Position numbers and translations under genes: made by a program. From NCBI GenBank assembly GCA_037951165.1, contig JBBDHG010000097.1:3880001-3944000 (forward strand): a DNA stretch of 64,000 bases, given 5' to 3'. This document shows, one piece after another, positions 43,092-54,060 of the stretch (position 1 is its first letter; each line of letters begins with the position of its first letter). Below the pieces are notes generated by a model. That model was not told the origin of the DNA. It searched no databases and saw nothing but the letters and a program-made list of their open reading frames with translations. The stretch is from Lophius americanus. Its lineage: Eukaryota > Chordata > Actinopteri > Lophiiformes > Lophiidae.

Positions 43092-45288
43092 AGCCATAAC
43101 ATTATAACTATCTGCCTGAGCTCAAACCTGTCGAGGCCTGGACATCTGGAGGTGGGCTGTGGAGAGACTGACAGAGTCACACCTCAGGAAGAAGAGAGCT
43201 GAAAAGCTGGTTGACTAAATAAATAGATAAACTCTTGCCTATAACTTCATCTGTGTGTCCCTGAGGAGGAATCCACGTATAGGTAGCTGCTTCCAACAGC
43301 ACGAAAATGTATTTTGGGTTTACTCGTGTTGTCTTTTGTTCAATTCATTTTGTAGATCGGACACAGTATAGTCTGATATACAAAATGAAATAAGAGAAGC
43401 CTGTGCTGCGTGTGTGTCAGGGTCATGGTTAGTACAATCAAGTAAAGGGACACTCTTTGCCTTATTTGGTAAAATGATAAACACTGCTACAGCCTGAAAG
43501 GCTCCTATAATGTTGCCCAAAAATCTGATACATAAAACTGAGTATTATAGGCTATTAACTCCCTCTATGACCCAGATGTGTAGATCGGGATCGCGTGTGG
43601 ATTAACACTCCGCGTGTCATAAGAGCAAAACAACATTTATGACTGTAAGCATCTCAGATTAGGGCTCAAAGTCCCTGTTTATGTATTTTCAGGTTCTTAC
43701 CAAACGACTAAACGTTCAGTCGGCAAAATGTAGTGGTATCCCTTTGAATAAATGGAATATAATATTCTTGATAGTGGTTGTATTAGTGCATTATTAGCTG
43801 TAAATAAGAATCACTTTTCATGCTTCACTCAGAAACATTTTACAGTGTTTTTTATTAAACACTGTAAAAAAAAAAATAAAGAAGAATTTGTCAACTTTGT
43901 GTCTTAACACACAATAAAATTAAGTATTACTGAGTTTAAAATTGAAGTTGAAAATACTTGACTTTATTTTGTTGCCTGTGGAGTTCCTCTTTTAAATAGG
44001 CAACAACTCTCTTTTTACAGCGAGTAATATTTGTCTTTAAACACAGCAGGAATAACCAAATATTTATTTACTGTTCTGCATTTTAGGAGGTTAAGCTGTG
44101 TGCCAAAAGGGAATATCTAATTAAATCAAAAATATTCTTCATCTGCTCACACTCCATTCAATTTACTATTTTAACTTAAATTGATGAATTAACTTAATTT
44201 AATCTAGGTTACAAGTTTGACCTACTTCTTTGAGATCATCAACAATGGATGATTTTACAGTGAAAGCATAAAAAAGGGGAAGTTCTAGATCCTCAGATCT
44301 CGAGAGAACGTTTTGTGTTTTTAGGTTGAAGGGGCAGAAAGAGGTCGAAGACCCTCTTTGCCTCCAAACGCCATCAAAGAAGAAAAAAATATGATGAAGA
44401 AGTTGGCGCTTGCTGGCGCAGGACGCCATCACGGCGCAGTAGGATCGTCTTGTGGGATCTCCTCTCTGTGGTGGCCAGCCCTCATTGGGCAAACTTCCTG
44501 CCGGTTGCTTGCAACAGAACTGATTACCATCTAAATTCAAGGGAAAAGAAGATTCTTCGGTGCATCCTTCCGTGAATGTCACGCACAACAGATGGAACGA
44601 GACAAGACAGGGAACAAACAAACACCCACGTTGAATGGGTGTTTGTTTTAACCACCTGCTCCGCAGCTCTGTGATCTCACTGTGGGTTCTGAAATATTTC
44701 TGTCAGAACCAGTATGAACCTTTTCACCAGTTTGTGCTACAGTAAGTCTTCTGTGGAATCAGACAACGCAATCTGGTCATCGATGAGCCTCGGGCGCTCG
44801 TGAGCCAGTCCGCGGTTGACTGGTTGTCCTTCCTTAGACCGCTTTGGTAGGTACTAACCAGTGCAGAACAGGAACATCCAACGAGACCTGCAGTTCTGGA
44901 GATGTTCTAACACGATCACCTAGCCATCTCTTGCTAGGAGAGGATGTGGTTCACATTGTAGAGGACTCATCCACCAATCAGACAGTCAGTAATTCAAGCT
45001 TTAGCAAAACGCCGGACCATAATTTACTTACTGTGTGCGGTGCAGGTTTCCCACTGCTGTTCCGGGATGGATCCAATAAAGACATTCATTTAAGAATGTA
45101 GTTTGATAAAAACGCCATTAAGGACGTCCTTTTTCTGCTTCCTCTCATGTCACACAGAACCTTTAATGATGGTCAATTGTTCCTGCTTCCAACATCAACT
45201 TCGGGAGTGTGTCCCACTCACTGACAGGGAACCATGGTTAGCAGAGAATTCATATTACATATCAGTGGTTATAATGTTATGGCTTAGA
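43092..45288 (-). mobile_element. Tc1/mariner-like element, interrupted copy
   Basis: The left end CAGCCATAACATTATAACTA and right end GTGGTTATAATGTTATGGCTT are inverted repeats of the family at 7696-9072. The right half (44690-45260) keeps recognisable reverse-strand transposase text (CTGCAGTTCTGGAGATGTTC, GTCCCACTCACTGACAGG). 43200-44690 is unrelated and probably a later insertion or rearrangement, with MITE-like text near 43735. Inactive. Confidence 0.6.
44616..44648. repeat. Perfect 13-bp inverted repeat
   Basis: Arms 44616-44628 (AAACAAACACCCA) and 44636-44648 around a 7-base loop, at the left edge of the recognisable Tc1-like text. It may mark a junction. Confidence 0.85.
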
Positions 45289-46518
45289 AAGGTGACCAAG
45301 AAATACAACCGTGAGGTGAATACATTCTCTTCCTTTTGAATGCCAGCATCAGACATAAAGTTATAAATAATGCTCTGCCTTAAATTATTATTATTTTAAT
45401 CCGGCATGAACACACTCATACTTCTCACTTTTCTACCTGTGGAGAGCCTTTATTCTCCATTTTTATCTCGTTTTTACACGAGTAAATATACTCCCTCGTT
45501 ATGACTCACTCTGCTTTGTCAGAAAGAGAAACTCGTGACTATGACTTCACCGAAACCCGGATTTACGAGTAGAACCCGCTCTATGTTACCACCACCATTC
45601 AGTTTCAAGGTGGTTTTCTTCCAGTCGTTCAACAGGAAGCATCGGTTCATTTCCTGTTATGCGAGGGGGCGGGGTAAAACCAGGACAGGTGGCCAAGATC
45701 ATCATCATAGAAACGAACAACCATTTACACCTGCGGGCAAAGTACACATGGAAACTAGAAGGCATCAGAAAGAAGACATCCATGAATGCAGAAAACTATT
45801 CAAGGGAGATTTTGTCATTTATATCGCTTTATTTTCGACACTTTATAGTGACCGAACCCATCCATTTAAATAATAAAATCCTCTGTTGATTTAAATTCAT
45901 ATCCTTATGTACCATAACCTAAAATCTAGGTCTAGGTAGAATTGCATGCAGATCCGCCCTTTACTTAATGAGTTACTACCCTATAAAGAAAAGGACCAAA
46001 GTGTCTTTACTCATAACGGTTGAGAAATTTGTATTATTATATCGCAGTATGAGATCCAACACCTCCAAAATGTAATCAACTCTTGGATATGCCAAAACTT
46101 ATATGTGGGTAAAATTTCATGCAAATCCATCCTTTAGTTTTTTTTTGTGTATTGTTGCTGACAAAACTGAAAAAAAATGTAAGAAAAAAAAAAAAGCAAT
46201 AAAAAAAAACTTTGTAAATGTTTTTCTGTGAATATTTTAGTTCATTGGGGTATTTATTGTGTATTATTGTTAATCATTTATTCGTGGAAAACAAAAATTT
46301 AATTACATTTGCTCAAATTTTTGGTAGAGCTTTGAATGAATTAAAGTGAATTTGAAGTTAAACCTACTTAAGTGAGGTTAACGTTATAAGGCTAACACAC
46401 ACATTTTTATTCAATAGGGTTCACTGACGGGATCAAACAGCTCATGGAGATAGTCACCATTAGTGCATGTTTGTTTAGTGTGGGAGGAAGTTAGACAGAA
46501 ATGCCCCCAGGCTATAAT

Positions 46519-46544
46519 GGGGGGGGGGGGGGGGGGGGGGGGGG
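46519..46544. repeat. Homopolymer of 26 G
   Basis: An uninterrupted G run on the forward strand. Its length in the assembly may be unreliable. Confidence 0.95.
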
Positions 46545-46828
46545 TTATTATTTCACTCTGAATCTATATCAGGTGATGTTGAGACGGAAGGATGTGATTC
46601 AGAATCCTGTCATAATCCACAGGAAATGGTGAGAGCGTTTGTAAGCATGAGAGATCAGAGTGGTGAAGTCTTGTACCGCCCCCCTCTCCGCCCCCCCCTC
46701 CCTCTCCCACTGAGAACGGAGGCCAAATAAGGCACTTTTAAACCTTTATTGTTGCTACTATGACACCTCAAATGTTGGAAATGCCTCAGAAAGAAAGAGA
46801 GTGATTCAACTCCAATATGTTTAGTGTG

Positions 46829-47239
46829 TTTATTAGGAATATTTCATAAACATCAAACATAAAAGTGAAAATAAAAAGCAGCTCAAGACATGAGGTAATG
46901 TAGTGACAAGTTTGACGTGAACTTCACACAGATACGATCTTCACAGGACAGATAACACAAGTGTGTAAGTGAGGCCCAGTGCAAAAACAGGAAATTCCCT
47001 GAAGACCAGTTCCCTGTGCGTGCGTGTCAGTTCTCTCACGCTCACTCTGCGCATTTGGAGTTCTCGACACTTGACTCAATTGTACTGAAGGTTAACCGCC
47101 TTGAAAACAAAGAGGAGCGACGTTTCTCCTCCGTCTACTCAGTTCCTTGTCTCCCTCCGTTCCCCGGTCTCACGTGATGTCTCCGCGGGGCTCTGATCAA
47201 CCGGAGAGCTCGCGCGCTGGTCCCGGTAATCCCTTTATT
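46829..47239 (-). terminator. ier2 candidate poly(A) signals
   Basis: AATAAA on the reverse strand at 47239-47234 (about 100 bases after the stop) and at 46834-46829 (about 505 bases after). Immediate-early mRNAs usually have longer, unstable 3' UTRs, which favours the second, but this is inference. Confidence 0.45.
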
Positions 47240-47338
47240 TCCGAGACCAATGATGTAGGTCAGCACCTTCTTAGTGTGCCATGGGATCAAACAGACTTAG
47301 AATGTGCTCCAAAGTCCAATTGGAGCCTATTTCCGTCC

Positions 47339-47863
47339 TCAGCAGGCCGGTATGACCCGGTTCAGAGACAAAGCAGTCAGGGATTCCCCTGCCCCGGTGC
47401 GACAGCTCCCCAGCAGGGCTGCATACCTTTCTTCCGCGGGATCAAGCCTCGCCCTCTTACTGGGAAGAAAGTCTGGCGCCGCCGACGCCTTTCCGGGTCG
47501 TTTCCTGCACGGCCTCATGTTTTCTTTGTCCTCCGTGATATCCCGGTCCGTCTTTTCCTCTACGGGCGGCTTAGTTGAGCCCAGTCCCGGCTTGGACAGC
47601 TCAGACAGCCCGGCGGGTTCCTCCGGACTGGAGGCGGTGTCCATTGGCTCGTTTGGCTGCGCGCAGCAAGCTTCCTCGCTCCCCCTGGAGGAGTGATAGA
47701 TGTCCCTCGCAGACCTCATGACCACTGAAAGCAGGAGGCTCCGGTGGAGTCTCAGTCCACCCCTCTGGGTCCGGGAGGCGTACAGCTTACTGATCGAAAC
47801 GGCCAGGATCCGTCTGGCCTCGGCGTTAATGTCCATACTGTCCATACTGGCTGTGGCACTCAT
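47339..47863 (-). CDS. ier2: Immediate early response protein 2
   Basis: A single-exon gene of 174 residues. IER2 is a nuclear protein induced quickly by growth factors and linked to transcription and cell motility. The family hallmark is seen at residues 14-54: AEARRIL, KLYASRTQRGGLRLHRSLLL and MRSARDIYH. A nuclear-localisation-like PSKRARLD follows near residue 136. The end LSLNRVIPAC corresponds to the usual RAVVAF-type end, with Cys instead of Phe. IER5 and IER5L share the N-terminal block, but the small size and the cacna1a/stx10 neighbours favour IER2. Met1 (47863), Met7 (47845) and Met10 (47836) are all possible starts; family proteins usually begin near Met10 (MDINAEA), and Met7 and Met10 have strong contexts with A at -3 and G at +4. 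No intron is seen. Confidence 0.92.
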   Translation of the reverse strand: MSATASMDSMDINAEARRILAVSISKLYASRTQRGGLRLHRSLLLSVVMRSARDIYHSSRGSEEACCAQPNEPMDTASSPEEPAGLSELSKPGLGSTKPPVEEKTDRDITEDKENMRPCRKRPGKASAAPDFLPSKRARLDPAEERYAALLGSCRTGAGESLTALSLNRVIPAC

Positions 47864-48018
47864 TTTTTCTATGCGTATTTACGCACGGTGGGTTTGGGCA
47901 CTTTAATCAAAGGTTAAAAGTAACGTACGAGCTTTTTCTACCCACAGTTCTGTTCGGCCCTGGATCGCTGTCCTGTCGCTGTCATCAGAGAAATGACGGG
48001 TAGAGTGTAGCAGGGTGG

Positions 48019-48042
48019 TTTTTTATTTCCTCCATGACGTCA
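48019..48042 (-). promoter_or_regulatory. ier2 proximal promoter: CRE plus TATA-like box
   Basis: A perfect palindromic CRE, TGACGTCA, at 48035-48042. Just downstream on the reverse strand is an AAATAAAAAA TATA-like stretch (48028-48019). This is about 155-180 bases before the first ATG, a sensible core-promoter position. CREB-type control fits an immediate-early gene. Confidence 0.65.
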
Positions 48043-48129
48043 CTTGGACTTCATTCCTCACTGACAGACAGGCCCCGCCCACACCTGCAACCAAGACGCA
48101 CACACTAACAGAGTTCACTATTTCTTTTT

Positions 48130-48860
48130 CATTTCCATAGTTTATTCATTTCAATTGCTATCATTAAAATTATGATTATTCTAAGAAAATAATAATCATA
48201 AAACGTAACCACATTAATTCTAATAATAATGTACCATTATTATTCATTCATTCATTATTATTATTATCATTATTATTAATATTATTGATAATAAATCTAA
48301 GTAAGAAGCTCATACCACTAAAATGCACTCCAGAGCACCACAGCCTTCTTGCCTGTGGCCATGAAACTGTACAACTCCCTCTAATGAGCACTGACTAACT
48401 CACCTGAAGTAAATAAACTGGTTATCTTGACTTTTAAGTATTACCTACAGCATTTTACAGGTAATTGTAATACAATACATATTCTATGTATTCCATACTA
48501 GATCTGTATGGCATACTGTATATAATATTATTCATATTGTTATAGTCTTATATTATAAACCTATATTTCTTGAATTCTTATTTCTTTCACTCCATTTATT
48601 TCTAAGGAGAATCTGTAGCAAAACAATTATTCCCTGGTATCAAAAGAATACTCTGACTCTGATGAACTGTTATTAATACACACATTTTTATTAATGCTTC
48701 AATGAAAATTAAAAATAATAATTAATATTTTTATGACAAGTAACATTATTGCTACTGTTATATTTGTTATTATTATTTTTTATTATTACTATTATTGTAC
48801 TGACAGTAATTGTTGTAGTAATTAATATTTCCTTGTTAAGGAAAGCAACAATAACAATAC
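48130..48860. repeat. A/T-rich region with ATT/AAT trinucleotide runs
   Basis: Repeated ATT/AAT and (ATTC) units near 48225-48300 and ATT runs near 48755-48800. No gene or clear regulatory motif was seen. Confidence 0.8.
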
Positions 48861-49283
48861 AATGAAAACTCGAGAAGTGGAAAGTCAGAGGTGAGAAGAA
48901 AATGTGTTAGTGTACTTCAGGAGAGTCTCAATGTGTCTGTTATTCCTGGAGTATTCATGTTTTCCACAGCTTTTTACTTTTACTCCCTACACTTTACTAT
49001 AAATATGTGAACTTCTTATTCCTTTCATTTTCAAAAAAAGCACATCACGTTATGAGTTTATTTACTCCACCCACCCATACACACTCACAAGCATGTGACG
49101 CCGGTGACCAGATGAGGTAGTCTATTTACTATCTTTGCCTTGTTACAGCCTGGGCAGTCCCAAAGTAGTCGTCAAAGTCTTTGTCATACATCATACAGTG
49201 TGAGATAGTGTTTCATGACTAGAAAATTTGACAAGAAATTTGAATGTGTGTCTGATGGTCAAATTTAAGGACCTCTGGGAACG

Positions 49284-49345
49284 TGGACTGTTTCACCATA
49301 TGAACCTGGACTGTTTCACTGTGTGAACCCGCAATGTTTCACTGA
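49284..49345 (-). repeat. Short minisatellite, reverse orientation
   Basis: About three units of GGACTGTTTCACYRTRTGAACCT. Read on the reverse strand this is the same unit (GAAACAGTCCAGGTTCAT) as the array at 50434-50592. Confidence 0.85.
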
Positions 49346-49702
49346 ATAGTAGTAGTTTTGCATTTTTTGCTTTGAGAGTTGCATTGTTGAAATGGTTACA
49401 AATTCAACATATTGAGCCATTTCATATTATTCACCGTGAGATTTTAATTTTAGTTTTTTACAAATACATATCTTAGATGTATCTATAGATGCTGTAAAAG
49501 CTGGCAAACACAAAAATGCAAAAATCAGTAAATAGAATCAGTAGTATACATTTACTGTTCTTCTCACTCAGACACACAAGATACGATCATATTTAATAAA
49601 TTTGATAATAATATTAATTTATAAATTAATCTCTTATGATAGAAGATAATACTCTATGTGTTGTGAGAGTAAAGAAAAGAAACCAGTTCAGTGAGGGTGA
49701 GA

Positions 49703-49971
49703 TGACGTCAGACAGTGTTTACATACTGGTAAATATCAGCCAACAGTTTGAGCAGCCATCGCTCGCACACTCACACACACACATATACACACAAACTTGC
49801 GTCACTGTCTCGCGCTCTCAGCCTCCATATATGGTCCATCCGGTAGTAAAGGCCCTTGGGAACGCACTCAACGGAAAAGCCATGACGTAAACGCGCAACC
49901 TCAGCCTCCTCCCTTCTCCCTCTGTGTAGCCAGGCCCAGCGGCTATGACGTCATGTCAGCACCATATATGG
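49703..49971 (-). promoter_or_regulatory. Candidate serum/cAMP-response enhancer of ier2
   Basis: Within 270 bases there are two perfect CArG boxes CCATATATGG (49825-49834 and 49962-49971), two perfect CREs TGACGTCA (49703-49710 and 49946-49953) and a near-CRE TGACGTAA (49883-49890). An Ets-like ATCCGG lies a few bases from the first CArG, the arrangement used by SRF with ternary complex factors. It lies about 1.9 kb upstream of the ier2 start. Serum-response elements are established controls of immediate-early genes; assignment to ier2 is by proximity. Confidence 0.7.
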
Positions 49972-50433
49972 AGGTGTCACCGGTGCAGCCTCAAAAAGCA
50001 GGAGGCTGTCTGCCTCAAACTCAGTCATGATGCATTCTGGGACCGTTGGAAATATGATCTTACAGTGAAATATTACAAAAAAAATAACAATGTTTCCAGA
50101 TTTTATTTAAGGCTATATTAGTAATGAATACTTATTTTCAAAAACGTAATTCTATCATTTTAGCTGATATTTATTCTACATGCTGGTCAGAACTTACTAT
50201 GTTTTCTTCCGGGCCATTTCTAAGCGTATATCTAGTGACACTGTTTTAAAATCATATGAGCTTATTAAACATGCCACAAATAAATCACAACTGCTGTAAC
50301 CCCATTATTTGTGGTCCGGTCTGACCAAAACATCAAATATTTTATGTTTTTTTATTTATTTTTTATTTTTTATGTTTCTATTCTTGTTTCTTCAATACTA
50401 CTTCAATACTAGATACCTTATCGATTCATGCAG

Positions 50434-50592
50434 AGAAACAGTCCAGGTTCATACAGTGAAACAGTCCAGGTTGATATACAGTGAAACGGTCCAGGTTCAT
50501 ACAGTGAATCAGTCCAGGTTGATATACAGTGAAACGGTCCAGGTTCATACAGTGAATCAGTCCAGGTTGGAATACAGTGAAACTGTCCAGGG
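50434..50592 (+). repeat. 23-25-bp minisatellite
   Basis: About seven units of GAAACAGTCCAGGTTCATAC plus AGT, alternating between a 23-bp (TTCATACAGT) and a 25-bp (TTGATATACAGT) form, giving a period of about 48. The open frame through it is repeat-driven. Confidence 0.93.
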
Positions 50593-50929
50593 TTGGATTA
50601 AGATGCATGAACTTCTATTTTGTATTTTTTTCAAGAAGGACATGTGTGTGAATGTAAAAAGGTCTAAATGTCTTTCTGTGCTGCATAAGTGTTACAGCAC
50701 AGACTAGTTATGTCAGAGCACATTTCACACATGTGATGAGTAGCGCTGGCAGACACAGCCCCGAGCCCTCCAAAGCCGTGAAAACATGCCGTAACTATGG
50801 AAACCTCTCCGACCTCTCGCTATACTTCACACATTAACAACATGGATTCAGGAACATTGACATCGTGATTGGTGCAAAACATCTCGACCAAAATGTTGTT
50901 AAAGCCCATATAAAAATAAATTGCACTGA

Positions 50930-52026
50930 GTAGCCATTACATTATAACCACTAACACTGGTTACGATGATTACCTGTCGGATGGGATATATTAGGCAGCA
51001 ATGAACATTTGTCCTGAAGTTAATGTTGGAGGCAGAAAAAATGGACAAACAAAAGGATCTGAGAAACTTTGACAAGCACCACATTGTGATGGTTAGATGA
51101 TTGGGTCAGAACAACTTCTTGTTGAGTGTTGCGATTCTGCAGTGGTACTAAAGTGGTCGAAGGAAGAACAACCAGTGTCATTGATGTGGATGGGTAGCAA
51201 AGTATAGTCTGTGGTTTTCTGATGCAAAAAGAGATCTACGGTTGAATTAACTTTTGAAACAATCCATGTTGGATTTGACAGAAAGGTGTCGGAACACATC
51301 TACAGCTACTGCCCAAGTAAACTAGCTACATGCTGCGTATGGGAATGTGTAGCCACTGACTGGTCATAGTGACATCTGGGCTTCTGTCCACTGCTGAAAG
51401 CTCCTACTATGGACACATTATCATCAGATCTTGACCACGGAGCAATGGAAGAACAGGACTTTTGGATCACGTTATTCTTTTATGTTATGTGGTTGGCTGG
51501 CTGAAATTTGATGCTTACTTGGGGATGAGATGCCTCCAAAAACAGGGCAGTGCAGTGTTTTGGACGATGTTCTGCTTGGAAACCTTGGTTCCTACCATTC
51601 ATGAGGATCTTCTGTTGACGCATAGCTCCTCCTTAAACATTGCTGTAAACCAAGTGAGGCCCAATTGATGGAAACAGTAATCCCTAATGGCAGTATTCCC
51701 TAATGGGTCCTGGCACACTGCAGAAATGGTTCAGGAATGGTTTGAACATCACAACAAACAGTTCAAGTTGTTGACTTGACCTCCAGATTGCATAGATTTC
51801 AATCCAATCCAGCATCTGTGGGATGTGCTGGACAAAAAAGTCCAATCCACGGAGACACCACGTCACAACTTTCAGGACTGAAATGATCTGCCGCTAGCAT
51901 CTTGGTACCAGATACCACAGCAAACCTTCAGAGGTATGCTAGAGTCCATGTCTTCGCAGGTCAGAGCTGTTTTAGCAGCAAAAGGAGGATCCGCATAATA
52001 TTAGGCAAGAGGTTGTAATGTTATGG
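50930..52026 (+). mobile_element. Tc1/mariner-like element, forward copy
   Basis: Left end GTAGCCATTACATTATAACC..., right end GGTTGTAATGTTATGG, the same family as 7696-9072 but opposite orientation. Transposase text is recognisable in the forward direction (AGATGATTGGGTCAGA, CCAATCCAGCATCTGTGGGATG, GACAAAAAAGTCCAATCCACGGAG). Stops and frameshifts are frequent, so it is inactive. Confidence 0.75.
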
Positions 52027-53079
52027 ATTTGCATCTCCACAACATTCCACTGGGAATAAAGAGTACAGTCTATACCTGCTCTTTTTGGGAAGTGCCTTCT
52101 GTTGCGATTTGACGCTCTGTATATGAAAACTGTTTTGATCTTTTGAATTTGCATTTAATCGAAATGATCAGTTTGACCTTCAGAAACGTTTCAGTGGTGC
52201 GACGAAGCAGAACAAATTGTTCTACGTTGAGGGTTTTGAACAAAAAAACTCTCCGCCCAGTTTGCAGCATGTCTATAAGCCCACAAAACAGCTGAGCATG
52301 ACTTCACTCCTGCTCTGTACCAGAAGGGTCTCTATGGCGACGGCGTGTTATTGCACTTACACTGAGTCTAACCGTATGTGCAGAGCAGAGGGTGGGGCCT
52401 GCTTTTCAAAGGCCTGCTGTATTTCCGTCTCCAGCATAAACTCTGGTTGGTAGGACGGGGAAATGACCTAAATTCTAACATATGTTCTTTTAGCAGCATG
52501 GAACTGGTTTGCCACAATTAATATGTTTGAAATGGCTAAGATATTTCGTCTAATCCATATCTTTAGGAATTCTGTGTATCTTATTACTCAGGTGGTTGAA
52601 ACTTCTTTGGAAATGGGATTTTCAAGCACTAAGTCACTATATCTGTTGAGCTTCTTTTTTGTCTTTTGCTCTACAATGAAGTAGTCAATGTCTTTGTGTT
52701 ACGTTGCGTTCATGTTTTCCGGTGTTGAAAGTAGGTCATCAGTACGAGGAGCACCTAAAGGTATCATGCAGGGAGGGCTCAGGATGTCTATTAATAGGCT
52801 TAGCTAGTTGATTCCATGCCAGTTTCTGACCTTGTGTCAGAGGAACACAGTTTATGTCAGACTTTGTTTAGTTCCAGAGGTTTTCCCGCCACATCAATTT
52901 GTTTTATCATGACTCAGACTTTCCACTGCAGCAGCTCTGCATTCAGCGGAACTGCTCCTCTGTTTACCAGTAGACATAAACAAGGTGAAAAATAACTTTG
53001 TGAGCCTCAGAGTCGTAAATATTTCCTCTTATCAATCATTGCGACATTTCAATAGGATTCACTCACAGAGCTGTGAAAA

Positions 53080-54060
53080 AGTATTTAACCTTCAATTGTT
53101 TCCACCATTTCTACTCATTTCAGAGTAAACCGTCTTCAACCTAACAGAAAACGGCCAGAGTGAACAGAAAATACAGATTTTCTCATATACTTAAATCATC
53201 ATTGTGAAAAGTATTAATCCCCAGAAGTTAATATCTAGATGTTCATCCTTCAGCATCCACACCTGCAACCAAACAACTCTGATAACTGGAGATCAGTCTC
53301 TGACATCACTGGAGAGGCCCACTCTTGTTTACACAACTTCTCAATAGCAGCCAAATTTGTGGGGGGTTTGAATGCATGGACTTAAGAAGACAATTCCCTC
53401 CATATTAGAGAGTGTTCCTGGTCCGGAAGCATCAAAACATCTTTGCAACATTCCTCTGCCACCTCTATGTTTGATCGCAGGTCTAATGTTCTTTGAGTGG
53501 AATGCTATGTTTGGTTTACACCAGATGGAAAAAGATCCAATGGGATTCCTGTCTTCCAAACAATTCAAGTTTCCACTCATCAGTCCAGAGAAGATTTTAC
53601 CAAAAGCTGTGAGGTGCACTGTGGGTAAATTCATACCATACTTAATGTTCTTTTGGGTCGGCAGTGGCTTTCTCCTTACTTCTCTCCCATGATGCCGTTT
53701 TTACCCGGTGTCTTTGAATAGTTGAGTTATGAACTCTGACCTTTATGAGGTGAGATAAATGGAAATTTTCCTTGGAATTCTTTGTGACTTCCTGAATGAA
53801 CCTTCGCTGAAGCATTTTGGAAGCTGGTCCACTTCTGTGAAGGTTCACTAATGTTCCATGTCTTCTCCATTTGTAGATGATGTGTGTCAGTGTGGAGCTG
53901 CGGAGTCCCATATCCTTAAAAACACCTTTGGAACCCTGATGTATTTCAATCACCCTCAGGGATTTCTGTTGAGTTTGGCATAGTGTGCTACTGGTGAGCA
54001 GTTTTTCATTTCAAAGATTTAGTCTCTAAGGAGGGGGAGACTTCTTTATGCCCGTGATTT
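53080..54060 (-). mobile_element. Tc1/mariner element, reverse copy (same family as 11390)
   Basis: It begins CTGTGAAAAAGTATTTAACC, a typical outer end. Reverse-strand translation gives broken transposase with helix-turn-helix-like and GSKGVFKDMGLRSSTLTHII segments, then KWRRHGTLVNLHRSG. The orientation is opposite to the copy in intron 40. Confidence 0.75.

Larger units (their letters stand above)
28664..46828. other. Intergenic region between cacna1a and ier2
   Basis: About 18 kb without a supported gene. The parts 28664-32900, 34000-37900 and 45300-46500 contain no recognisable element apart from short simple repeats (TC at 29744-29774, TA at 33957-33978, GC/TG at 35600-35642). Identified pieces are listed separately. 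Part of the left end may be long 3' UTR of cacna1a. Confidence 0.7.

Noticed and set aside
47280..47420. Possible frameshift in ier2, because another reverse-strand frame past the stop reads TGLL and NWTLEHILSLF
   Set aside because: The main frame already ends with NRVIPAC, which corresponds to the usual RAVVAF-type family end, so no frameshift is needed.
50309..50707. Open frame with QVHTV and QSRLIYSE repeats
   Set aside because: Generated by the 23-25-bp minisatellite; composition and context are non-coding.
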